Origin: Lachnospiraceae bacterium UBA3641
Lineage (GTDB): Bacteria; Bacillota; Clostridia; Lachnospirales; Lachnospiraceae
Assembly: GCA_002373875.1 (NCBI GenBank)
Contig: DFKQ01000011.1
Location: forward strand, 38,490-102,489
Direction of reading: 5' to 3'
Length of the DNA: 64,000 nt
Shown in pieces: positions 32,762 through 41,307 of the stretch; the stretch's first letter is position 1, and every line of letters begins with the position of its first letter. The translations under genes and the position numbers were made by a program. The notes beneath the pieces were generated by a model. The model was not told the DNA's origin, ran no database searches, and worked only from the letters and a program-made list of their open reading frames with translations.

Positions 32762-34561
32762 TTAAAGGAGCCGGTTAAATAGGTGTTTCTTCACGCTATT
32801 CCGGTCCGTTTTCCATTGATCGATAAGCATATTTGCATAACCCTGAAAGGCCTGGCACATGGAGGGATGAACAATGGAGAATGACAGTCCCGGCATTATA
32901 GCCGGGGTTATTTTTGTTATATTGTCGGAGATGAGAAGGCCGATATTCGGAAACGGCGGTTCCGGTATCGGATAGAACCGGTAGCTGCTGTAAGCATCCA
33001 GCAGACCGGCGATGCATCTTATATGCATTAAGTACTGCTCATATGTATAGTTACAGGAAATGATCCTATCTTGGTTCCCTTCGGCTGCAATATGGGACAG
33101 CCGGACAGCTCCGGCCCTGACAGCCTCTGCATCCGCAAGGGGAATGCACTCGCAGACGCTGTTATTCTTAAGCTTATCAAGAAGCGCGCTGTGGGCCTTC
33201 TCCCATATAACCATAAGGGCCGGACTGTTGAAGCTCCCGGCCAGTTCCCGGGACATGGTGGCTACAGACAGGGTACTCTGAATTATGATGACATCGGAAG
33301 TATCCGGATATACCGTGGATGGAAGCGGCTTAATAAGCGGTGTCGAAGATTTAAGGAGAGCATTATATTCTGCCATGAGGATGCCGAGTGTCCGCTCATC
33401 GGTATAATAATGATAGATATGCTCCGATGTTGCCGATGCCACCCCGAAGGATCTGACACAGGCAGTAGATGGCATCAGAAAAAATGTATGGAAAAATCGG
33501 CTGTTCCGCTGTTTCCTGCAGGAATATGATTCTATCATTCCGGACATGTAGAGGGGCAGCCAGCTTCGGATGGCTTCAGTCATTTCATCAAGGCGTCTGT
33601 CCGCGTTATGAATGATATAGATCCGTGTCCCGCCCTTTATACAGGCTATCATAAGAGCTGACCATTCAGACAGGAAACCCGGATCGGAAGTGAGCCAGCT
33701 CTGATCCTCGTCCGAGTACAGGTACAGCTCTCCGGCCCCGGTCTGTATGGCTGTCGTAAGAAACCTGATCACGGCACGTCGCAAGCCTGTAATCCCGTAG
33801 TAAACACTGTCGCCTGATGGATTGCCGGTATCTGTTTCACTGATGATATCCTCTATGGCCGGAAGAGAAGAGGCTCTGTCCTGGGTAAAGGAGTCAAAGG
33901 ACTGAAGGAGGCTCTCTGCTGCCAGGAAGTTATCCTCAGTATCATCCTGACGGTTGAAGAGCCAGGAAATAAACACATCATCATCCAGTTCGGATACGGG
34001 GATCTTCATGATCCTTGAAAGTTCTTCCTCCCTGCCTTTTTTAATTATCCTTTCATACAAAACCCCGCCCAGTTGCCTTGAAAGCTCCGGATTTGAGGCC
34101 GGAGTCCTGACGCCGGTCCTGTAGCGGCTTATAAGTGAAGGGTCGGAATGTATAAGGCGGCTCAAACGTATATTGGAAAGCCCTGAAAGCTCCATGGAAG
34201 TGTTAAGGCGTTCGCTGAAGTTATTGGAGCTGTTTACCTTAGCTGCTGAGCCGGTATTCTTAACGGCAGACCGGTCCCAGCCGTCGTAGAGATATTCCCT
34301 GATGGATTGTCTGATTGTGTCGGCAGGGTCATTTTCATTGGCGCCCGTAAGGCTGCACAGAGTTTTTAAGTCATTCCTGCTGTCTGAAAAGAGATATATG
34401 CCCTCGATCAGCTTCGCGACGGTGGAGCTGTCCGGTAAGGGTACTCTCTTTCCGCTCCTGAGCCTGCTGATATTGGACCTGTCGAAGCCTGCCAGGGCAG
34501 CCAGGTCGGCGGCTGAAGCACCTGTAAGGGTCATCAGGGTGTTGATCTTTTCACTGAACAT
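32762..34561 (-). CDS. Large two-HTH regulator with uncharacterised sensor domain
   Basis: A 599-residue protein. ATG 34561 has GGAGG 8 bases upstream; the TTG 15 bases earlier lies in that site. HTH 1 spans about 5-45 (GASAADLAALAGFDRSNISR) and HTH 2 about 120-160 (SNIRLSRLIHSDPSLISRYR). A long C-terminal region (about 220-590) follows with no domain I can name; the segment GGTRIYIIHNADRRLDEM suggests a TrmB/PLD-like sensor fold, as inference. The promoter region carries the TTTGTCAATGACAAA palindrome, fitting autoregulation. Confidence 0.75.
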   Translation of the reverse strand: MFSEKINTLMTLTGASAADLAALAGFDRSNISRLRSGKRVPLPDSSTVAKLIEGIYLFSDSRNDLKTLCSLTGANENDPADTIRQSIREYLYDGWDRSAVKNTGSAAKVNSSNNFSERLNTSMELSGLSNIRLSRLIHSDPSLISRYRTGVRTPASNPELSRQLGGVLYERIIKKGREEELSRIMKIPVSELDDDVFISWLFNRQDDTEDNFLAAESLLQSFDSFTQDRASSLPAIEDIISETDTGNPSGDSVYYGITGLRRAVIRFLTTAIQTGAGELYLYSDEDQSWLTSDPGFLSEWSALMIACIKGGTRIYIIHNADRRLDEMTEAIRSWLPLYMSGMIESYSCRKQRNSRFFHTFFLMPSTACVRSFGVASATSEHIYHYYTDERTLGILMAEYNALLKSSTPLIKPLPSTVYPDTSDVIIIQSTLSVATMSRELAGSFNSPALMVIWEKAHSALLDKLKNNSVCECIPLADAEAVRAGAVRLSHIAAEGNQDRIISCNYTYEQYLMHIRCIAGLLDAYSSYRFYPIPEPPFPNIGLLISDNITKITPAIMPGLSFSIVHPSMCQAFQGYANMLIDQWKTDRNSVKKHLFNRLL

Positions 34562-34603
34562 GATCTGAGCCTCCAATTTTGTTTACCTTAATCACAATAT
34601 GAG

Positions 34604-34650
34604 CCGTGACATCATATTTGTCAATGACAAAAACAATGTCACGGTTTTTT
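34604..34650 (-). promoter_or_regulatory. Palindromic operator (copy 3) upstream of the full-length HTH gene
   Basis: The same arrangement as at 30793: CCGTGACAT (34604-34612), TTTGTCAATGACAAA (34617-34631), ATGTCACGG (34636-34644) and a T-tract. On the minus strand the palindrome provides TTGACA at -35 distance from an AT-rich -10-like segment for the HTH gene. Confidence 0.75.
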
Positions 34651-34677
34651 CGGTTCCGTAAATATGTATGATATATT

Positions 34678-35031
34678 GTGAATCCGAACTTTTTGGCCGG
34701 AGGATGGAAATGCTGTTTTACAGAGAAGAATGGTGAGAATGCCTCCGGTGTCGAAAGGTACCTGCACGCGAACATAGCCACAGACGGCAAACAGGTTCTT
34801 AAGGTGACGCTGGATTGGGATATGCTGTTTGATCCTTCCAGCGGCAGCACTTATCAGGAGGAGGGAAGCGATACATTCTCCGGAACATGGGACAGTGGAT
34901 CAGCCAATCTTTCAGGTCCCGGTGCCATAGCATTTGACCAATTCTTTGAAATAAACGGGAAACAGTATGGAACAGGAATCTTTACATGGCCATCAGGAGA
35001 AGAGGATGTTATCCTGCTGGTCAGGCCTTGA
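34678..35031 (+). pseudogene. 3' remnant of a Lachnospiraceae-type secreted/lipoprotein gene
   Basis: An open frame of 117 codons with only a GTG at its edge and no ribosome binding site. Its C-terminus (FDQFFEINGKQYGTGIFTWP... ending VRP) has the form of a domain often found at the C-terminus of secreted proteins in this family. The shared upstream repeat of the HTH and EAL genes runs directly into its middle, so the 5' part was probably lost by recombination in that repeat. Confidence 0.55.
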
Positions 35032-35157
35032 CAGTATAGAATTCATCGGTTTGCCAGATATAAGATCCGGAAATACTTATAAAGAATCGAAATGTACAAA
35101 TACATAAAGTTTAAGATAAGTCACAGATCTTTTTAACAGGTAAGGAGGGCGCGGAAT

Positions 35158-38100
35158 ATGAAAAAGAAATATGACATTAAAGAATGGATACTTTATGCAT
35201 TTACAGTGGCAATCATAGTTGGTTTTATGTTTTTTACACCTTTTGCATCAGAAAATGCGTTAGCTAATGATGACCTGTATGATGAGAATACCAAAGAAGA
35301 TATTATGATAAACGATGATGGCAACATAGAACAGGTTTCATCTGAAGCTATCATCGAAGAATATGATCAGAATGGTGAAGCAGGTATTATTTCGGAAATT
35401 CCACTATTAAAAACATCTGCGTCATATTTTCATGGGGAAATCCTATATCTTTATAATCCAAATGTTTCCAATAACAACTTTATATTTTTTAAATCCGGAT
35501 TATCCGGAACTCTCTATTACAAAAACACAGATACTGCTACTCCTGTAGATGTGTCTGAAATGTCGGCAACAGGTATTTCGGTTGTGGCTGATGTCAATAA
35601 TAGTATGAATTTATACGGGTACCTGGACGGTCCGGAGAAGTACCTTCAGCTTGCTGTAAAGGATTCAGAAGGACACAGCAGTGATGTTGGTGTGTTCAAT
35701 GTGGGTGATGGAAATACCTACTCTCAGGATTTTGAAGTATATGATGTGGACAGTACTATTGCCCAGAGTGACCATGTACTGAGGGAGTTTAGTTATATCG
35801 TAAGCTCAAAGAACAGAGGAACCGGGGAGGCAAATCAAAAAGTAGTTACTGTACCTGATGATACGAATTCCTCGAATAAAGCACTTCAACTTGTCAGCAG
35901 TGAAGACAGTGATATAGCTTTTGTGGGAATAAGCGCATCTAAACAAGCGCTTAATCCTGACAGCTCAAATAATATACAGATTCTTGAGGGCAAAGTATAT
36001 ATTGATGGTGAGACGGATTCTAATGGACAGGTGGCGATTTCTTTAAATGATACACAACCAGATTATGCAGGACATTTTTATCCCGGCATAGATCCCAGAT
36101 ACAGAGTGGGAGTGAATATCAGCGGCGGAAAGGTATACCAGCATATTGATAAGACAGGTGGAGCAGTTCTGGGTGAAGCTGATTATGGTTCATGGCATAC
36201 TTTCAGAATTACTATGAACAAAAATACCAGAAGATATGAAATAGAAATAGATGGTAAAAAGTGTACGAAGAATCAGTATCCGGAAAAATTGGGGTCAGTT
36301 CAGTACATTACTTTTTGTACCAAAGGCAATGCCAAGGCATATTTTGATGATCTTAAATTGACAAGTATTCCGGATATTACTTCAGATGCACCGATAATAG
36401 AAGGTGGGAGTGTCTATAGACAAAGTGCAGTTAAAGCATATGTAAAGTTTAGAAGCGATGAACCCGGAACATATTATTACACTGTATCCGACAGTTCTGT
36501 GATCCCATCAGCAGAAAGTATTGAGACAAATACTAACGGAAGCGGTACTGTACGATATATTGACGGATTAAAGGTAGATATAGAGGGAATGAGTACGGGA
36601 CCTAAGTATGTCTATCTTGTAGTTAAAAATGATAATGGCTATAGTAATGTACTTGCTTACTACATGCCAACGGATTTTTACTATTTTGATGATTATGAGG
36701 CTTATTCTGTTGGCCAGTTACATTACATGGAGCCATCGTTTACACCCATCAACTCTTATTCCGATGGAAAAGACGGCTATTATCTGACTGTAGATGACCT
36801 GGAGGGGGATAAGGCTTTTACGTTAACCGGCGCAGCAGAAAACATTTCCGGGAAAGTTGCTTTTTCCTGGGATGAAAGCACAGTTCCTGTAGCTAATTAT
36901 GATGATTATATTTTAGAGGGCAGATTTTCTGTAGAAAACCAGCAGCCGGAGGAGGGATATTACAGCGGCTTTTACATTCGTTTGAATAAAAATTGGGGGA
37001 ATGACCCTGATTTTGTGCGTAGTTATGGAGTCTATTTCTCTGACGGAAAAATATTCCAGAATCCTAAAAATACAGAGGAACTGGGAACTGCCGAAAAGAA
37101 AACCTGGCATACTTATAAAATAGTAGCAAGCAGAAAAAGCCAAAAATACAAAGTATACATCGATGGGGAAATGTATAGTTTTAATTCTGCTACAACAGGT
37201 ATCGATCAGATCAGTTTTGAAGCTTACGGTGATAATACAAAGGTATACTTTGACGATACCAGGCTCTATCATGAGCCTCAAAAACCTGTTCTTACCGGCA
37301 ACAGTATCTGGAGAACGGGAGCAGAAACAGCAAATATCAGATTTTCCTCGGATATTCCGGGTACCTATTATTATAAGGTTACGGATAGTGCCTCGGCACT
37401 TTCTCCGGAATCTGTAAAGCTTTCAGCTGATGGTAACGGTACAATTTCAGAAGCAGGCATTGCCACAACAATTTCTAACCTGACAGGGATGGCCTCCGGA
37501 GTAAAATATGTTCATGTTGTAGTTGATAATAATGGCAATTTGAGTGATGTGAAAACCTTTGAATTACCTCATGATATTTATTACTATGATGACTTTGAAT
37601 CGTATGGTGAGGGAACCAGAGTAAAATCTGATACTATGACGCCGCTGCAGCAGAGATATGAAGGCTCCGGAGATTATGATCAGAAGGTCATAAAAGAAGA
37701 TGACAATCATGGCAAAGTTCTATCACTTAAAAGTGCTTCAGGTATGTGGGGTTCAGAGCAGATGATAATCCTTGATTCTCTGGGAATTTCCTCAGAAGAT
37801 ACCTGTGTTCTGGAGGGAAAAGTCTTTGCATCAGCAATGGATAGCGATGATGCGGTACGATTTGCCTTAACCTCCGGAACGAATCTGAAAAGCGCATATG
37901 AAACAGGTGTTCATTTACTAAGAGGAAAGGCCTATCAGCATTATGATAACAGGGATGTTGTGATAGGAAATGCTGAGGATGGGATCTGGCATGACATAAA
38001 AATAGTTGTTACTCCTTTAACGAAGCAATACGATGTGTATATTGATGGCACTAGCCATACCAATATTCCCTTCCCTGAAAATGTAGATGTTATAAGGTAT

Positions 38101-40938
38101 ATATTCTTATCTGCATACTGGCATGGGAAGGTCGCTAAATTTGATGACCTGACTTTTTATTCAATCAATAACTCTGCAGTTACAGTTACTTTTGACTCAG
38201 ATGGCGGCTCTTCGGTCGATCCTTTGACCATTTTAAAAGGAGGGAAAGTTACAAAACCAGCTGATCCCACTAAAGAAGGATACACCTTCAAGGGGTGGAG
38301 ATTAAACGGCAGTACCACTAATTATGATTTTAGTATGGCTGTTACTTCGGACATTGTATTAAAGGCTGCATGGAAGATAAATACCTATACAGTGACCTTT
38401 GATTCAAATGGAGGCACAACAGTTGATGCACAGTCTGTAGATCATGGAAATAAAGCTACAGTTCCTGACGCACCCACCAAAGAAGGCTATACCTTCTACA
38501 GGTGGGAAGTAAACAGTGAAGAATTTGATTTTGATAATGTTATAACTGAGGATATTACACTTAAAGCTTCATGGAAACAGAATGTCACACCGGTTATTCT
38601 TATTGAGGACTGGGTATATGGCTATAATGCAAAAGCGCCTTCGATTGTTGAGGGAACCAATCCTGGCGGCGGAGTGGTAACTTTTGAATACAAGGTTAAA
38701 GAAGCAGATGATTCTTCATATTCAGGTGTTGTTCCGACTGAAGCAGGTGTTTATACGATAAGAGCAACTGTTGCTGCAATCGGATCCTACTGCGCCGGTA
38801 TCGGAACCGCTGAGTTCACCATATCCAAGGCTCATCGTGAAGACCTGACTGCCGAAGATACTGTGCCTAACGGTATCGCAACAAAGGGTAAGACACTGCA
38901 GCTTCCGGCCCTGCCTGAAGGTGAAAGCTACAGTAACGAAGGAATTGTCGTCGGAGGAAGAGTTCCTCAGCTCATAAGCGGAACGCCATCTGTTACAGAA
39001 GCAAAACTGATTTATGACACCACAGCCCGGGATCCGGGAGCAGTGGCTACTATAACCATCACAGTAGATGGCGGCAGGAATTACGAGAACTACAAACTGG
39101 TTGCCACCATTTCAACAGCAGGAATGTATGCTAAGTTCAAGGATGGCATAACCGTATTCACGTACACGGGAGCTAAGATTTCGCCTGCGGTGGAAGTATT
39201 CAACAATGGAGAGCTCCTGACTTTGGGAGTTGACTATACGGTTACCTATTCTGATAATGTTAATGCTTCAAAGAATAAGGCCGGAGCCGTAATCGCAGGA
39301 GCCAAAGTCACAGTCAAGGGTAAAGGCAATCTTTCTGATTCCAAGGTACTTACCTTTACCATTGAGCCAAAGAGTCTTGGAGACAATGATGGAAAGCCTG
39401 CAGATGGTATTAAAGCAGGCACTATAAACATCGCAAAGGGGCAGAAATCGACAGAACCGGTCATCACATCCGGCTCCTACAAACTTGGTACAAAGGATTA
39501 CAATATCACGGATCCCATGAAGGGCAAAGCTTATACCGAGGTCGGGAATTTCGAACTTCAGGTCGAAGGAAAAGGTAACTTCACGGGCAGGATGAAAGTA
39601 CCTGTCAATGTAATCGATGACAAGAAGAACCTCAAAAAGTTCAATGTTGCAGCTGACACTAAGACGGCAATATTCTTCGATCCGTTTGCAACCGGGGATG
39701 AGGTAAAAGAGGTATTGGCAAGCCGCATTAAAGTCTACGATTCGGAAGACAAGGGTAAAACTACTCCTCTTACATTGGGAACTGACTATGTCATCACATA
39801 TCCATCAGACATAACCAATGCAGGGAAGAAGTCTATTACCATAGTGGGCACAGGCACATATTCAGGAAGTGTGACCAAGGCAATAACCATCAAGCCGCTT
39901 GTTGTAAAGCCTGAGAATAATAACGGGAGTGTATATGGTAATCATGAGATAATAAGAGCTAAGGAATATTTCTTTGCGCCCGGTGGAGTCACAGTTGGAG
40001 ATGACCTGATAGTCACATATCGAAACGGTTATGGTAAAGAAACACATCTGGCAGAAGGCTCTGACTACAAGGTTGCATATACTAATAACAAGGCAGTAAG
40101 TAAAGCCGGAAAACCTGCGGAATACTCAATCACATTCCTTGGAAACTACAAGGGAACACCTGCCATCAAGAACACCCCGGCAGCAAAGATTAACGTATTC
40201 ACAATCCTGCCGGCAGCAATCGCAGATGAAAAAAATGATCCTGACAAGGAAAACGGCTTTGATGTTTATGTTCCTGATGTAGCTTACACCGGAAAGCCCG
40301 GAACATACTTCTCGACACCGGTAGTGACATTTAACGGAAGCACACTTGCGGCATCAAACTATACTTGTAAATATTTCTATAAGCCTGATCCGGCGGGTGA
40401 TTATGTGGAAATCACCACGAAGAATAAACTCACGCTTCCGGAAGGCATAGAGGAAACAGGTGTTCAGATCCGCATAGAGGCAAAGGGAAGCGTTGCAGGA
40501 AAGGGCAACTACACAGGCACTATAAAAGCTACATATAAGGTAATAAAGCAGAAAACCAATGAGGTATATGACCTTAGTAAGGCAAGGATAACGATCTATG
40601 GAAAGAACTATGATCCTGCCATGAAGAGCAACAGGAAGTTCTCTGGAATACCTTACAACGGCAAGCCTCGTAAAATATCTGATATTGATCCTGCTGATGG
40701 GAAACCGTACGGAACCATAGTTGTGGAATACAAGATCGGCAAGACCTATGTTCCTCTTACAGAGGGTGTTGATTACGAACTGACATACCTGAACAACATC
40801 AACAAAGGAAAGGCTGTTATAGTCATCAATGGTACAAACAACAAGAATGACGAAGGCAGAGCTTTTGTCGGAAGCAAGAGGGCAGCATTCAGCATTACTG
40901 CTTTCAATCTCAAAAAGCTTCTTAAAATATTTGGCTGA
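35158..40938 (+). CDS. Giant secreted surface protein: lectin-like modules, InlB repeats, MBG-type repeats
   Basis: 1926 residues; AAGGAGGG precedes the start. An N-terminal signal anchor (about 10-38) leads to three related modules of about 300 residues (about 75-1000), each with a concanavalin-like part ending in FDDL/FDDT (YFDDLKLTS, YFDDTRLYH, KFDDLTFYS). Two InlB/Flg_new repeats follow (about 1004-1140; PTKEGYTFKGW and PTKEGYTFYRW), then about 750 residues of MBG/Ig-like repeats (GVDYTVTYSDN, KGKGN, TIEP). No LPXTG, SLH or cell-wall-binding motif is seen. Lower GC than its neighbours suggests transfer. A likely adhesin or polysaccharide-binding protein. Confidence 0.85.
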   Translation: MKKKYDIKEWILYAFTVAIIVGFMFFTPFASENALANDDLYDENTKEDIMINDDGNIEQVSSEAIIEEYDQNGEAGIISEIPLLKTSASYFHGEILYLYNPNVSNNNFIFFKSGLSGTLYYKNTDTATPVDVSEMSATGISVVADVNNSMNLYGYLDGPEKYLQLAVKDSEGHSSDVGVFNVGDGNTYSQDFEVYDVDSTIAQSDHVLREFSYIVSSKNRGTGEANQKVVTVPDDTNSSNKALQLVSSEDSDIAFVGISASKQALNPDSSNNIQILEGKVYIDGETDSNGQVAISLNDTQPDYAGHFYPGIDPRYRVGVNISGGKVYQHIDKTGGAVLGEADYGSWHTFRITMNKNTRRYEIEIDGKKCTKNQYPEKLGSVQYITFCTKGNAKAYFDDLKLTSIPDITSDAPIIEGGSVYRQSAVKAYVKFRSDEPGTYYYTVSDSSVIPSAESIETNTNGSGTVRYIDGLKVDIEGMSTGPKYVYLVVKNDNGYSNVLAYYMPTDFYYFDDYEAYSVGQLHYMEPSFTPINSYSDGKDGYYLTVDDLEGDKAFTLTGAAENISGKVAFSWDESTVPVANYDDYILEGRFSVENQQPEEGYYSGFYIRLNKNWGNDPDFVRSYGVYFSDGKIFQNPKNTEELGTAEKKTWHTYKIVASRKSQKYKVYIDGEMYSFNSATTGIDQISFEAYGDNTKVYFDDTRLYHEPQKPVLTGNSIWRTGAETANIRFSSDIPGTYYYKVTDSASALSPESVKLSADGNGTISEAGIATTISNLTGMASGVKYVHVVVDNNGNLSDVKTFELPHDIYYYDDFESYGEGTRVKSDTMTPLQQRYEGSGDYDQKVIKEDDNHGKVLSLKSASGMWGSEQMIILDSLGISSEDTCVLEGKVFASAMDSDDAVRFALTSGTNLKSAYETGVHLLRGKAYQHYDNRDVVIGNAEDGIWHDIKIVVTPLTKQYDVYIDGTSHTNIPFPENVDVIRYIFLSAYWHGKVAKFDDLTFYSINNSAVTVTFDSDGGSSVDPLTILKGGKVTKPADPTKEGYTFKGWRLNGSTTNYDFSMAVTSDIVLKAAWKINTYTVTFDSNGGTTVDAQSVDHGNKATVPDAPTKEGYTFYRWEVNSEEFDFDNVITEDITLKASWKQNVTPVILIEDWVYGYNAKAPSIVEGTNPGGGVVTFEYKVKEADDSSYSGVVPTEAGVYTIRATVAAIGSYCAGIGTAEFTISKAHREDLTAEDTVPNGIATKGKTLQLPALPEGESYSNEGIVVGGRVPQLISGTPSVTEAKLIYDTTARDPGAVATITITVDGGRNYENYKLVATISTAGMYAKFKDGITVFTYTGAKISPAVEVFNNGELLTLGVDYTVTYSDNVNASKNKAGAVIAGAKVTVKGKGNLSDSKVLTFTIEPKSLGDNDGKPADGIKAGTINIAKGQKSTEPVITSGSYKLGTKDYNITDPMKGKAYTEVGNFELQVEGKGNFTGRMKVPVNVIDDKKNLKKFNVAADTKTAIFFDPFATGDEVKEVLASRIKVYDSEDKGKTTPLTLGTDYVITYPSDITNAGKKSITIVGTGTYSGSVTKAITIKPLVVKPENNNGSVYGNHEIIRAKEYFFAPGGVTVGDDLIVTYRNGYGKETHLAEGSDYKVAYTNNKAVSKAGKPAEYSITFLGNYKGTPAIKNTPAAKINVFTILPAAIADEKNDPDKENGFDVYVPDVAYTGKPGTYFSTPVVTFNGSTLAASNYTCKYFYKPDPAGDYVEITTKNKLTLPEGIEETGVQIRIEAKGSVAGKGNYTGTIKATYKVIKQKTNEVYDLSKARITIYGKNYDPAMKSNRKFSGIPYNGKPRKISDIDPADGKPYGTIVVEYKIGKTYVPLTEGVDYELTYLNNINKGKAVIVINGTNNKNDEGRAFVGSKRAAFSITAFNLKKLLKIFG

Positions 40939-40950
40939 CTTGTATTTTCT

Positions 40951-41091
40951 GATAGTGCTTTAGGAGATAAATACGGGAATCCTGATGAATATGGCAAGAC
41001 AAGCGAGTATATGTATTTTATTGATCCGAAATCCGACTTTACTCCCAGAGATGCAAAGAATGCGGGTAAGATCCTTAAGCGTGAGTCGGGG
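40951..41091 (+). pseudogene. Start-less coding remnant after the giant surface gene
   Basis: An open frame reading DSALGDKYGNPDEYGKTSEY... and ending ...AGKILKRES, in a frame different from the upstream gene and without a start codon. It ends inside a GGGGAC repeat. It looks like the 3' part of a lost gene; no family recognised. Confidence 0.4.
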
Positions 41092-41140
41092 GACGTATCT
41101 ACTGACTCTTTTTTGAACCGGGGAACCGTCCCCTGTTTCA
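41092..41140. repeat. Two GGGGAC-core modules
   Basis: TGAGTCG-core-TGACTC at about 41092-41109 and TGAACCG-GGGAACCGTCCCC-TGTTTCA at 41114-41140 (27 bp). Confidence 0.85.
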
Positions 41141-41151
41141 TTCGATATGAG

Positions 41152-41198
41152 CCGTGACATCATATTTGTCAATGACAAAAACGATGTCACGGTTTTTT
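41152..41198 (+). promoter_or_regulatory. Palindromic operator (copy 4) upstream of the second giant surface gene
   Basis: CCGTGACAT (41152-41160), TTTGTCAATGACAAA (41165-41179), ATGTCACGG (41184-41192) and TTTTTT. The following AT-rich stretch with TATGATATAT also matches that downstream of copy 1, so the whole promoter block of about 90 bp is shared. Confidence 0.75.
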
Positions 41199-41261
41199 GG
41201 GCTCCGGAAATATGTATGATATATAGTGAACAAATATATTTCGCTTACTATATTGTGGGAA

Positions 41262-41296
41262 TTTTGGGAATTAAGAACCGTCCCCAATTCCCAAAA
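41262..41296 (+). repeat. GGGGAC-core hairpin with 11-bp arms in the 5' leader
   Basis: TTTTGGGAATT (41262-41272) and AATTCCCAAAA (41286-41296) pair perfectly around the core AAGAACCGTCCCC. The GGAGGAG ribosome binding site follows within 2-3 bases, so the hairpin could affect translation of the gene at 41308. Confidence 0.85.
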
Positions 41297-41307
41297 CAGG
41301 AGGAGTC

